From Rhodocollybia butyracea (taxonomy: Eukaryota > Basidiomycota > Agaricomycetes > Agaricales > Omphalotaceae): 64,000 bases of DNA. Positions 34,193 through 45,597 of this stretch are shown here, one piece after another. Each line of letters begins with the position of its first letter. Within the stretch, counting starts at the first letter, position 1. The DNA lies in contig JADNRY010000057.1 of the NCBI GenBank assembly GCA_015501585.1, forward strand, positions 186,001 through 250,000, in the 5' to 3' direction. Both the position numbers and the translations under genes were made by a program. The notes below the pieces were generated by a model. The model did no database searches, had not been told where the DNA came from, and saw only the letters and a list, made by a program, of their open reading frames with translations.

Positions 34193-36252
34193 AACCATAT
34201 AAACCTTCATCGAAGGCAACCCCGCCCCATTCAACGCGATATCCACACTCTGCCTCGTCTCTGAAATATACTCTGCGCGAGCAGAGAACGGTATTACCGA
34301 ATACCGGGATTTACGATCCTTGTTGGTTAGTGTTGGGTCAACATCGATGATGTCCCTCATCCGGTCCTCGATATTCATAACGTGGGTATCGGATTTGGAG
34401 CGTACGATGAATGTGGGGATTTTGAGACGGAGGCAGGAGTTTAGGACGGAGATGTCGATTTCGGAGAGGCGGTTGTCCCATAGGACGATGACAGCGTCGA
34501 ATACATAGATCGCTTGCGAGTTGAAGTAGTTCCATGTGGGAGAGGAGGGTGTTCCCGCTCCAGGAACGTCATACCAGATGTGGGGGTAGTTTCGACGGGC
34601 GTCGATGTAACGACCGACAGCTTTGGTGTAAGATTGGGTTCCGGTGGGAATGGATTCCGGAGTGCCGTTTATGATACCCATGAGGGCGTTGATGAGGGAT
34701 GATTTTCCGGTTCCTGGGACGGGTTAGCTGGAGATTAGTCAAGGGGATCGCAGAACATACCTGTAAGACCAGCAACTGCAACATGGAAAGCACCTTCACG
34801 GAACTGCCTCGTCTTCCTAATGGCATCGATTTGACTTTCCGAAGGAGAGCTCGTCGGGTGAACGCCCTGCGTCCACTTTACTTGCGCATCGTCCAACGAC
34901 TCCAGCGCCCTCTTCGCATTCCTCTCCGCCTCCTCCTGCCTCAGTCCGCTCTCCTCCCGATCTTTCTTGGCCTGGGCCTCTAGCCTCTGAGCGAGCTTTT
35001 CTGCGTTGCGTTTCTCCGTCTCTGCTTTCTCCTTCGCTCTCCGATACTCCTCAGCCTGCCTCTGAGCATCGTACTGCGCATCCCGAGCTTTCTCCGCTGC
35101 GCGTTCAAAGTCCTCCTTCATCGTACGCGCATCTTCAGCTCGATCACGCCATTCCGAGACTAACACTGTGAGCTCTTCGACACGGCGCTCGGATTCCAGC
35201 TCGATGGTTTCCCTGGACTCGGCGGCGTTAGCAAGTTCAGTCTGGGCCGCAACTAGTTCCTCTTGAGTACGAACGAATGACTCCTCGAAGTTCTGCAGTT
35301 TATCCAGTAACATCTCCTTCTCACCGCGTAGATCGCGAACCTGATCAGCGAGGTCTCGGGACACGATTTCTGCTAGACGCATGTCGACCTCTGCCTGTTC
35401 CCGAGCGGCTTTCTCCAATGCGGCATTGTGTTCCGCGTCCAATTTCGATTGTTCCATATGAGCGAACTGAATACGAGCCTCCTCCCATGCCAACATGGCT
35501 TCTTGACTCTCCAGAACTTTCGCCTCTGCAACACTCTGTGCTTCCAAAGACTTGGCCTCGGCTACTTCCCGAACACGTTGTTCCTCCAAAGCGTTCCTCT
35601 CTGCCTCTCCACGGGCAGCAGCAGCATCTTCTACGTCTTTGAGCGCGGTATCCCTCTCAGCCTCAGCGAATCGCTGGGACTCGAGAGCATCAGCTACTTT
35701 CCGTTCGAGTTCCTGCTCGATAGTAACCTTTGCCGTTTCCGCCTCCTCCCTCTTCGCCTTCTCATCAATAGCATTCTGCTCCGCAACACGCTGAGCTTCT
35801 AGAGCTCGTTTCACCTGATCCTCCGCCTCGCGCGTAGCAGCAGCGAGGGAAGCTTCTGCATCACTAGCCTGTCGTTTGGCCGCCTCGATTTGGTCTGCAG
35901 CATCGCGAAGTGCCGCTTCCTTCTCCTCATCAGCTTTAGTTTTCTCCTCGATCGCGTTATGTGCCCCCGATTGAGCTTTCTCGAGCTCTTCCTTGGCTAC
36001 TCTACTCTCTTCCTTCGCCGTCCTTGCCTCCTCCACTGCGATCCTCTTTTCCACCTCGGCCTGATTCTTCGCGGCCTGAGCATCCTCGGCGGTCTGCTGA
36101 TGCGTAGTACATTCTTCCTGGAGTTTATCGAACCGAGATTCCAGATCGTCCTTTTCGGAACGAAGCTCGTCAATGCTAGACTTTTTGATACTGGCTTTGG
36201 ATCCCTTGTTCTTTAATGATAGAAGAGTCGCTACTCGTGATTTCATGGCCAT
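33995..36252 (-). CDS. IRG-like GTPase with long N-terminal coiled coil
   Basis: Two exons (36252-34761 and 34713-33995, 47-bp intron) give 736 residues. Residues about 20-450 are a near-continuous, Ala/Glu/Arg-rich coiled coil. The GTPase domain follows: the P-loop AGLTGTGKSSLINAL is split by the intron, the G3 motif is YDVPGAG, and the G4-like motif is FIVRSKSDTH. The DVPG form and domain order match the interferon-inducible GTPase (IRG) fold, known in vertebrates for membrane remodelling and defence and found in fungi with unknown roles. The start at 36252 (MAMKSR) is the first Met directly before the conserved region; upstream open frame lacks coiled-coil content. The coiled coil suggests self-assembly or membrane tethering. 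The last 60 codons are also present as a fragment at 29.1 kb. Confidence 0.8.
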
Positions 36253-36853
36253 TATTGCGCGTGGGTAACTCGAATTGCTGGCTGGAACGATAGTTGGAAC
36301 TCTGAGGAGGATTCGAAGATCTGCAGAACGCTTACCGTTACCGTAATACAAAATAAAAAAATGAAAAGGGTATAATGGAGCGGTGGAAGCTCGAGCTCGA
36401 CCAGGGTCCGAAATGGATAAAAAGCAGAAGTTGGAGAAGGGAGTTATAATAAGGAGATCCGGAAAGTAGGAACATGAGCAAGTGGCGAGTACAAAGTGTA
36501 TTCTCGATCGGAAGAACAGGCTGCAGTGGGCCAACACAGCCAACATCGGCGTGTATCACCGCATGAAGATCGACTGAAATGAATGGCTGCTTGATTAAAG
36601 ACTCACCAGTGACCAGGTCACCTTCCGCAAAACATGCATATACTGGCAGTTATGCACGTTCTATACACACATGTTAGTGACATCTGGCTCAAATGCGACA
36701 AAGTGGCCCAAAGTGACACGACACCCATTGACAGATTATCTCTATGTGCAACATGCCCACAACGTGCGAACATTGTCAAAGGTAACAGTGAGTTCGTCTT
36801 CGATTGAGTCAGACAAAGCGAATAGAAAAAAGCTCTGCAGCATCCATGCACAC

Positions 36854-36955
36854 CGACGCCAGCAGGATTCGAACCTGCGCCCTCAAAGAGGAACAGATAA
36901 GGGAGCACACATTCGTGATTCTAATCTGTCGCCGTAACCACTTGGCTATAGCGCC
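36854..36955 (-). tRNA. tRNA-Ser(AGA), with anticodon-loop intron
   Basis: Read on the minus strand: acceptor stem GGCGCTA/TGGCGTC, D arm GCC/GGC with AAGTGG box A, anticodon stem ACAGA/TCTGT, T arm GCAGG-TTCGAAT-CCTGC (box B). The loop TTAGAA carries anticodon AGA and is followed by an intron of about 20 nt. A CCTC-TTT-GAGG hairpin forms the long variable arm expected for serine tRNA. A T6 run about 27 nt downstream (36821-36827 region) can serve as Pol III terminator. Confidence 0.85.
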
Positions 36956-38191
36956 GTATTTGGGTTGGCCTCCACGAAAACTCAATCGCTCCCCATGTCA
37001 TCTCGCCACTTTCGATCCTTATATGGCCGGATTCCCCCAATTTCACGTCGTATTAATCGAGAACGTCTCGAATGACTGGATACCGAGCATTCCAAGTGAT
37101 ACCGCTGCTCGTGATTTCAACCTTTTCGGCTTTAGTATTCTTTCTCCTTTAACCTCTACGCTTCTTCTCTTTTTTTTTTCGGAGAATCTTCGAGTTGTGA
37201 AACATTGTTTTTACGACAATGGATTCATTTTTACCTCCGAAATCGGTGGTGATTTTGATTTGATTCAAGTGTTACTTTGTAAATTCCAGATAAATTCCAG
37301 GTAAATTCTTTCCTTCTCCCTCAACTTTCTCACCCAAACAAGGACTTGTGTTAGTTCGCTAACGTCGATAAGGCGTGCCAGCTTAGCTTACCTTCATGTG
37401 ACAGTGTTGTTTCCTTGGAGAATTGTTTTCCTCCTCTGACACCACCCGTGCTGGGCCAAGCCTTCACAGGTCTAAATTTATCTCCCGACTCGATAGCCCA
37501 GTGGTATAATATCTTGTTAACTACATCCATGACTGGGGCCTCGTGTTTGCCACTGTTGAGGCTGTAAGCGCCTAAATTGATGTAGAACTTTTACCTTTGA
37601 TCTTTCCTGTTCACTCTAGATATTCCGGTTGATCAGTGGAAAATCTGGCACGAGAACAATGCCATTAGGCCCAGTGCGCTATATGCGGACCAAATCTCCG
37701 CGGCTGGCTAGCTTGTAAGTAACGCCAGCATGGTGAAACATGTGTTTGCTATCATATGTGTGCAAGGAGATCATGATCCAATTGGGTGCACACAACAGTG
37801 CTTGCAATGTCAGTCAGCCCACACCCACTCTATGGGAGCCTTGGTCACCCGTCTCGTTATCTCAATTGAAACCTCACCAATCGCAAATGCCAGCAAATGG
37901 ATAACGGCGACGACATACGTAGGTAAGCTACTTAAACCCGGTCTAGCGTGTCAGAAGTTCCCAGTCAGCAACTTTGGCTCTATATCATTCTGTTTTGCTT
38001 GCGAATCAGATATATTGGTCCATATATGTGTGTTCAAATCGGTTCTGACACAGGCTGTACTCAGAGGGTCATTGAATATATGACATTATGACTCGACGCT
38101 GGCACCCCGCGACTAGGGTGTTCCCTAGATAAAAGCATACAAACCAAGGGATTCATCAACAGCCCACATATCTGCAACTTTCGCTACTAGT
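36956..38191. other. Intergenic; dispersed repeat 37070-37340 and UGT promoter region
   Basis: About 37070-37340 resembles 41145-41420 in the same orientation (CCGCTG-TCGTGA, TTTTTCGGC, and GGTGGTGATTTTGATTTGAT). A TATA-like AGATAAAAGC lies about 65 bp before the glycosyltransferase start. I see no gene between. Confidence 0.5.
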
Positions 38192-40121
38192 ATGACTATC
38201 ACCAAAAACATCCTTGTTCACGCTATTCCTGCTTGGGGTACGGTACCATCATCCTTAGTATTTTTGCCACACTAACGGAAACCCTTGCCTCATAAAAATC
38301 AGGCCACAATAAGCCTCTAGTTACTTTGGCTGTTTTCATTACCAGATCGCGCCAAGATGTTATGATAACCCTCATTACAACTGGACTGATGCATCCCAAG
38401 TTCGTGAACGAACTCAAGTCTAAATTGTCGAAGGAGGAATATGAACAGCTTTCATCGCGTATCAAGTTCGTCCGCAGATTTCGAGTGGACAATCAATGGC
38501 TCATATCAGTGTTTTTAGTGTCATTGACGTAGCGGGACCAGAAGTAAGCCCGTTCGAACCTCTCAAGGAATTTGCTCCTGCGTTCTCTGCTCTGTGTAAC
38601 TCTGAGCCCATCGCGTGCAAATCGTCAGGCAAGGTATTTTCCGGACTCCCACCCCCTGCAGTGGCTATCATCGATGTTCGTGCCCTCTCTATATGTCGTC
38701 TCGCTTGAACCTTCACGCTGGCTTACTTTCCAATGGCAGCCTTTTGCACCATATGCATTCGAGTCCGTACGCTCCACCGAAATTCCAATTATTGCGTGGT
38801 TCACTGCTCCCAGCGGAACTCTTCTAAGGCTTTTTGGTCCTGCATCACTCGGAGGAACAGCCGATCCAATGTTAGATACTGAGGCTGGGTTGGCGGCAGC
38901 AAGAGCTCAAGCTTCTGCATATTCACAGGCGCCAATTTCTGATTCCCAACCGGTACGGCCCCGTTATTTGAACTCAAGAGATACTTTGCTAATTCTAGTC
39001 TTGATTTAGGTCGTCGTCTCTTCTGCCTATGAAATAATCGAAGTTCCTGGTTTACCACCCATGTATAGCCACGAATGGGAACCACAAATTGTACGTCGAG
39101 TCGCCTGTCCACCAAAGTTTGATTGTTCACTGTACCTGAAGAGTCTGTTACCTGCCAACTTGCTCGAAAACTTTGGTCAAATATACATGCGTGTAGCCGA
39201 TGGGGTAATATCTGTGACCAATTCAGTGTACGAGAAGGAAGCGGTGAACGCTACGAAGACGTGGCTGGCGGGGAGTGGAAAACCATTCTATGCGCTGGCC
39301 CCGCTCTCGTTGCCAAAACCAGAACGCCACTCGGGATCTGACAACAAGGTTCTGCAGTTCTTAAACGACATGAAAAAAAGGTTTGGTCCCAAGTCACTCA
39401 TCTATGCGAGTCCTCTTTGGTTGAATTTGTGTCGATTCAACTGACTGTCGACATACTAGATATCTTTCGGCACCATTTTCTGGCCGCCTGAACAACCAAA
39501 GCTGGTGGCCCTCATTGAAACCCTCATTGCCAATCAGACACCATTCATCCTCTCTCATGCATCTCCTTTGGCTACCAATCTCTCTGCCGAACTCATAGCT
39601 TCAATCAAGGAGAGCGGAATCGGTTTTTCGAGCCCATGGAGCCCCCAGGAGGCTATTTTACAACACGAGGCAACAGGTTTCTTCGTTACTCATGGAGGGT
39701 GGAATTCTATCCAAGAATCCTTCGAACATAAGGTCCCACTGTGAGTGATATCGTCTTAATGTTCTACTCACCACTTAAGCAATACTTTAGGATCTTCTGG
39801 CCGATGGGTGCTGACCAGCCAGTAAATGCTGCTGTTCTTGGCATCACGCACAAAGCTGCTTTTGAACTCATCGAAGTGCGCTCGGGGAAAAATGGCACGA
39901 AGCCTTTGTTGCGTTTTGAGAATACAGATTACAAGCCCACGTTCACAGTCGACGCGGTGAAAACCGAAGTAGAGCAATTGCTGGTGAAAATTAAGGGTGC
40001 AGAGGGCAGGGTTGTAAGGGAAAACTTTGAGAGACTAGCAGATGAGATGGGAAGAAGCTGGGACGATGGAGAGCAGAGCCGAACAGACCTTGATGAACTT
40101 CTCAAAAAATATGTGGATTGA
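38192..40121 (+). CDS. UDP-glycosyltransferase (GT1 family), seven exons
   Basis: Exons 38192-38237, 38303-38465, 38510-38675, 38740-38952, 39010-39405, 39460-39740 and 39791-40121 keep phase and give 531 residues. The N-terminal half has the acceptor-side start HAIPAWGHNKPL, with the expected catalytic His following PAWG. The C-terminal half has the UDP-sugar signature: [20 protein letters not shown], then [15 protein letters not shown] and [11 protein letters not shown], as in the plant and fungal UGT motif. It would transfer a sugar from a UDP donor to a small molecule (sterol, phenolic or toxin); the acceptor cannot be inferred. The fifth intron (39406-39459) appears to be GC-AG, needed to join SLIY to ISFGT. 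Direct repeats at 37.1 and 41.1 kb flank the gene. Confidence 0.88.
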
Positions 40122-41728
40122 ACAGTAACCTTTGTCGTGGATAGATTGAACGGCTCAGGATAAGTAGCAACATACTACTAATACATACGAGTAATCTCAA
40201 CACCTGAATTTATGTCTTCAATACTAAAACCCATGGATAAATATCCATGATCCGCGATAGTATATACATAATTTGACCTGTACAAACCTGTGCAACACTT
40301 GACCAGCGTAATCATGTCCGTTGATATTGTCGGTGCGCTTTTCCAAGAATGGCAATGTCGCATAAGCGGCGTTTTGTTCCCGTTTCCTGCCCTAAGCTGG
40401 TCTGTGCGTATCTCGGAATATACCTATAAAAACCTCGAGTCCGGTTTTTGAATCTTTACCACTCTGGCCTTTTGGCTTAGATCAAGTGTAGTATCTGTTC
40501 TTAATAGTTTAACCACTATTACGAGGGCACCGCCCTCCGTATTTGGTTATCTAATTTTTGCCGCCCTTGTTCTTTCGTGCTCTGCTTGCAACACGGAGAC
40601 GCGATGACCTTGCTATTGCAGTACTGGCTTGTGTCGTCGGGGGATCGTTTCTTTTTCTTCTTTTGCTTTCATCTTGGTTCCAGTGTCATTTGACAATGGA
40701 GCGAATGAAAGCAAAGATGTAAAAGGACGTTGGATGTTAGATTTTTTGGAAATGCTCTATCTTCGGATAAAGCGGCCGCTCCCTTGATACGGCTGTGCTA
40801 CGTACTCGATGAGGAGAGGGGACCGGGAGAGGGGGAAAAGTAGTTGTTTGTCATGCTGTGCCAATTTCTTTAACTCATTCGTTTGACTAATAAACTGCTT
40901 GAAAGAGAGGATTCTGAATTAGAACGTGGTGTCCTTGGACTGAACCGTTGTTGAGTCTCGAAGTAAGATGAAAAGAACAGAAATGTACACATAGCATTAT
41001 CGTCGCTCGGCTTCGTGCACGACTAGATCACGCCACCGCATCGCAACGTGCCGTTAATGAGATTCTGGCACGTGATGAAACGCGATGCTGCATTGGAATC
41101 CGATTGGAATTTTGCTACTCTTATAACTTAGAAGGACGTCTGGCAACTGACGATGGGTGTTCCCTATCTTACCGCTGTTCGTGAATTCAACTTTTTCGGC
41201 CTCGTTACTCTTTCTTCTGTCCCCTCCTTAAAACGTGTGAGTCACAACTCTGCATTTCGAAATTTTTGTTTTCAATTCTGAATCTATGGTTGCTGCATCA
41301 CAGTGCGAATGTACCTCCGCCGACAACTGGTGGTGATTTTGATTTGATCCAAGCATTACTCTGTGAATTCTTTCCTCTTCCCTCAACTTTACCACATCAA
41401 TATTATACACAATACATATCCTATATTCGTAGGCCCTCAAGTCGTCCGCGTTTCTTGTCGGGCTTCCTCAGACTTTCGCGCTTGTTAAATTACTCACTCG
41501 AAGCGCAGAAGACCAATCGGCTCGGTAATAATCTGGTGCTACAATACGGTACCCCCCCCCCCCCCAAACATCGTGTGTCTAGAGTACATATACAATGTGG
41601 TCCAGGGAAAGATGACAGTGAAAGAAAAGAAAGGCGATGCAATACACAATACGAGAACGGGGCTAATAACGATAGCGAAGAACGATATCTACACATGCAA
41701 CGAGAATGACGCAACGGGTCAATGAATT
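40122..41728. other. Intergenic; repeat 41145-41420 and C14 tract
   Basis: No gene recognised. A TATA-like CTATAAAAACC lies at about 40424. The repeat shared with 37.1-37.3 kb is at 41145-41420. A run of 14 C at 41552-41565 is downstream of the next gene's stop. Confidence 0.45.
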
Positions 41729-43206
41729 TCAATGAACAACAATCTTCTCAATGCCCGAAAGACGGAGAAGGGTGCGGAAAGACCAGCGGAAAGGAAAGGT
41801 AGCGGCGTATATGGCGTGGATGAAGACGAGTGCAGGAAGAGCCATGAGCGACAATACCACAAGAAAAGGGCGAAGAATCGGATGTGGCCAGGGCCTGGTA
41901 GCTCGAGGCGATGACGGAGGAGATTTAACAACGACAGTCTTCGGAACAATGATAGGAAGATGCGGTCTTTCGTGGCCAACTTCCTTCCCTTCATGAATTG
42001 TCTCCAATTTCGTCGAGGAGGGCGATGACGTATCGGAGTGAGTGGGTGAAGTGTGCTTGGATGTCGGGAGTTGATAAGTGTTTATTGGAGACATTTGCTT
42101 CGATTTCGATGGCCTAGTGGCCAAAAGGCTAGAAGGCAGATGAAGAACGTACTCCAGAGCCTTTTCGTGATTTTTCACCATCTTTTCCACCGGTTCTACT
42201 TGTTCATCCACGTAGTCGTACACATCGTTCGTCTCCTTTGTCAACTTTTTCTTCAGTTTCATCATTGCTTGATCCATTTCCTGCATCTGACTATGGAGAC
42301 GTTCTAGCTCGCGCTGCATTTCTACAACGTCATCCTGATTTCCTTTCGCATCGGAGTGATAGTGTACGATGTCGTGCAAATCAGTAACACGCTGGTTCAA
42401 TCGCTGTACGAGATGCGACCATGGTCGTACACCAGTAGCAAGAACAAACAGACCGATGCTAAACCAGGAAAGAACGTCTTGCCCAGTGACTGCGAAGGTA
42501 ACATAGCGAAGGAGCCAGGCGCCGAGTAAAGGCGAGAAGGTCGCAAATGAAAAGAGAATGAACTCCCAGAACCGTAATTCTGAAGAAGCTCGCTTGGCGT
42601 GAAAGTTATCCGCAGCTGGAACGCGGCTTGAATGAGGATGAACTCGTGGTCTCGAGTTATGATACATGGTCCAAGGAACTAGTTAGATCGTGAGTACCAT
42701 GCCTTTGGATAAAGAAAACGTAGCCACGCACTTTCGATGATTTGATGCAAATAAAAAAGCAGAAGCAAAACAAATAAAAGGTTTTTGATATGATCGCCAC
42801 CTGTAAGCCAGTGTCCTACCGGCGATACCAAAGCAGCTACGACGGCAAAGTCAAATTGGTACCAAGAGCGAGCCTGTGCAGGATGGTGCGACAAAGGTCT
42901 GTTTCCAACATGACTCGGCTCTGAAACCCCTTCGTGTTCTTCGCCAAGAGAAGAGCGCCGAGTAGACCCTGGACGATGAGGGCTACTGCTAGAGTCTGAC
43001 CCAGTTTCATACTCCCCGTCCGATGGCTCAATTTCGCCTTCTTCATCGACATCGCTCTGCGCGTCAGATGGCTTTGCCATCGTCTTGGGCGTTTTCTCAC
43101 TAGAAGATTTATGATTCAGTTTTGACAAAGAATGCGCTCGGTCAAGAATGTTCATTCGTCGCCGAAGAGTTTTTGTAGGAGTTAAAATCGAGTTTGGATC
43201 CTCCAT
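41729..43206 (-). CDS. Multi-pass membrane protein with coiled coil, unknown function
   Basis: Two exons (43206-42732 and 42678-41729; 53-bp intron with CTAAC branch site) give 474 residues. The first 105 residues are acidic and Ser-rich (DEEGEIEPSDGEYETGSD). Helix 1 is around FDFAVVAALVSPVG and helix 2 around LLFVLLLLFYLHQIIEI; the intron joins this to PWTMYHNSRPR. Helices 3 and 4 follow (FWEFILFSFATFSPLLGAWL; VLSWFSIGLFVLATG). Then comes a coiled coil (about residues 255-325, with QRELERLHSQMQEMDQAMMK), a Pro/Ser linker and a C-terminal hydrophobic segment (PFLVVLSLMALPALVFIHAI). The layout resembles a conserved but uncharacterised agaricomycete membrane protein. It may sit in the ER or nuclear envelope; that is inference only. 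Confidence 0.8.
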
Positions 43207-43337
43207 TGGAGGATTCCTGAGGAAAGAAGATAAAGAGAGGAAGCAAGAATTGAGAAGAATAAAGATGGGCGTCTATGTGTCTTGTGACTGAGACTCAAAC
43301 GCAGCAGAGACCAAATTCTCCCTTGGCTCGAACAATA

Positions 43338-45206
43338 ATGGATGGCCGTGAAAATAGCCCTGATTTTTTGCCCAGTAGAGACCGCGGTCCTGTCCTCGAA
43401 GCAGAGGGTATTCAGTGCTGGCTTGCCGCAAGATATACGGAGAGTCCAGACAACATCTACCGACTTGATGCTGGTGGCATATATGAAAATGTCACTGGAC
43501 GAACGAAAACTGTCTCGACCTACATTTATCTACCTCCTGGAGGTTTTCCTAACGGGGTGAGCCCGAACTTCCTCGCATATACTACCGACTTGATGCTGGT
43601 GCATATATGAAAATGTCACTGGACGAACGAAAACTGTCTCGACCTACATTTATCTACCTCCTGGAGGTTTTCCTAACGGGGTGAGCCCGAACTTCCTCCG
43701 CATATACTAGATTGATTTGTTTTCTTGAAGGTGGAGTATGATCTTTACTGGCACACCCTACCTGAAGATCCCTTTCTTGCCGAATTCTCTTCAAAGGCCC
43801 GAATGGAATACAGGATGATTCATTTAAGACTAGCACCTGGATGTGCATTTCAGACCCCACCACACAATCTCGTTCCACCAAATGGTGGCGCGCTAATAAC
43901 CCTATGGAACAAATGTATGCACCACGTCGGGGTATGTATAAGTACTTCCGGGCTCTAGCACGCTCAGTATGTTAAATGCTTTTCCAGCTGCTTTGTCGAA
44001 CAACATGGGGTCTGTGAGTCTTCAACTTCGAAGAATCAACGGATCTGTTCACGTAAAGAAGTCCGAAAAGAAGAGGACAAGGGCGGACCATATCCCCACT
44101 TACGACTCCATTGACAAACCTGAAAGTGACCCATGGCTATCCTTTCAATATAACTCTCTCTGCAACAGCAGTATGTGGAATCCTTGTCAACATGGCGAAA
44201 CCTCGCTGATCTGCAACCCTCAGATAATACTCCCTCCTCGAATGACATACAATCCAACGGCAAAGGGAACCTCGCCTCCACCACGTCCCAGCCACCTACC
44301 GGCACCACCCGTTTGCTACGCTCCTCAGCTTCGAAGGCTAGCAAGCCAACACTTGAGCTATCAAAAAGCCCTGAGCGAAAACGTCGGCGCATATCACCTG
44401 TTACAACCAATCAATCTGGGGATGGTTCTTGTTCTCCGAAGTATCAGATAATTACCGACAGCCCAAGTCCGCAAAGTAACGCCAACAGAGCTCTAATACC
44501 ATCTGCAAGCTCAATTGAAGGACGGCCGAACCCTCGTCTCGGATCTACGCCCTCTGGTCTACCTCATCCCAGTGGTTCTAGTATCCCTCCTCTCGGTAAC
44601 TGTATACCAGTACAACATCATTCCGTAGGAAGCGCAAGTGAGAGAGTTTCTCTCCAAAATCACACTGCAACCTCGCACTCGAAGGTCGAGCATCAGTCTT
44701 CCAGTTCAGTAGCTTTTCAGAACAATACAGGTGATGCTGTCGCTTCAGGCTCCGCATCTGTTCATTGAGTATGATATCGGTTGACAGGACCCCAAGCTAC
44801 GACGACAACTAGCACGGGATTTTTTCAAACGAGCACCAGTAGCCCCACAGCTTCAGGATCAGAAAGCTCTACCGTTCGTGAATCTGAGGCTGAAATTGAT
44901 GTAGCATTTCTTTCACAAGATCACCTTAACGATGTCTAACTTCTCCTGGTTGCAGAGGAAACTTGAAGAGATTAAAGAGAAGAAACGAAAACTCTATGCA
45001 GAACTGGCTGCCCAGGAAATAGAGGTAAGTCGCTCATGTCATTGGTGAGATCTTTTCCATGTTGATTGCGGCCCGAACCTCGCTTGAAGCGCGATCAAAT
45101 CAAAAAGAAAAGAATGGAAGCGGAAGAAGCTGAACTTGAAGAAATCCAGAAGAGGGTGGAGCAAGGGAGGGAAGGCCTGAACGCGCTCAAAGAAGGAAGA
45201 CTCTGA
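43338..45206 (+). CDS. Eight-exon protein of unknown function, nuclear-type
   Basis: Exons 43338-43556, 43731-43931, 43988-44013, 44059-44125, 44172-44730, 44788-44900, 44956-45024 and 45090-45206 keep phase and give 456 residues. The first 140 residues form a globular region (LEAEGIQCWLAARY; TYIYLPPGGFPNG; ARMEYRMIHLRLAPGC). Next come basic stretches and a likely nuclear localisation signal (KSPERKRRRISP), a long Ser/Pro/Asn-rich disordered part, and a C-terminal charged helix (RKLEEIKEKKRKLYAELAAQ; RVEQGREGLNALKEGRL). I do not recognise the family. A 125-bp tandem duplication covers the end of exon 1 and its donor, leaving a second, shifted copy inside intron 1. Confidence 0.65.
43457..43708 (+). 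repeat. 125-bp tandem duplication of exon 1 end plus splice donor
   Basis: Unit 1 (43457-43581) and unit 2 (43582-43708) are nearly identical from CTACCGACTTGATGCTGG to the CGCATATACTA end. Unit 2 has lost GG after GCTGGT, which breaks its frame. Confidence 0.9.
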
Positions 45207-45597
45207 CCTTGTTGAATCATTTGCTGTAAGTTTTTGAACGAGAGGTGACTTTTGGTTAGGAAGGGTGAGTCGATGCCATTTGATACAATGCGGCCTTGTT
45301 GATTGGGAACTCCGCGTGAAGCAGCGTAAAAAATGAAGCGGGTGCCTACAAGCAATAATACCACAGGACAAAGTGGCAGTATGATACCAAGTCAAATACA
45401 AGAGTATAATCGATCCGCACAAATTAAAGCATCGGCTAGTCCTGAGTCACCGTGTCACTGTTACTCAGTGTTCCGTATCCCCCATCTCAAAAAATCACCT
45501 GATCGTGCATAGATACTTAAGACAGGGGGAAATTATCGAGTTGTATTAGAACCTCAACCCGTTTAACGTATTTCTTCAGTCAACCACCCTTAGCGCA

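Noticed and set aside
34569..36546. Long plus- and minus-strand ORFs overlapping the GTPase gene (for example 35277-35642 plus)
   Set aside because: Shadows of the Ala/Glu/Arg-rich coiled-coil coding sequence.
36804..37304. 166-codon plus ORF over the tRNA
   Set aside because: It reads through the tRNA gene antisense and has no protein-like content.
37485..37560. tRNA-like A box (GATAGCCCAGTGGTATAAT)
   Set aside because: No B box or cloverleaf follows; at best a SINE-like remnant.
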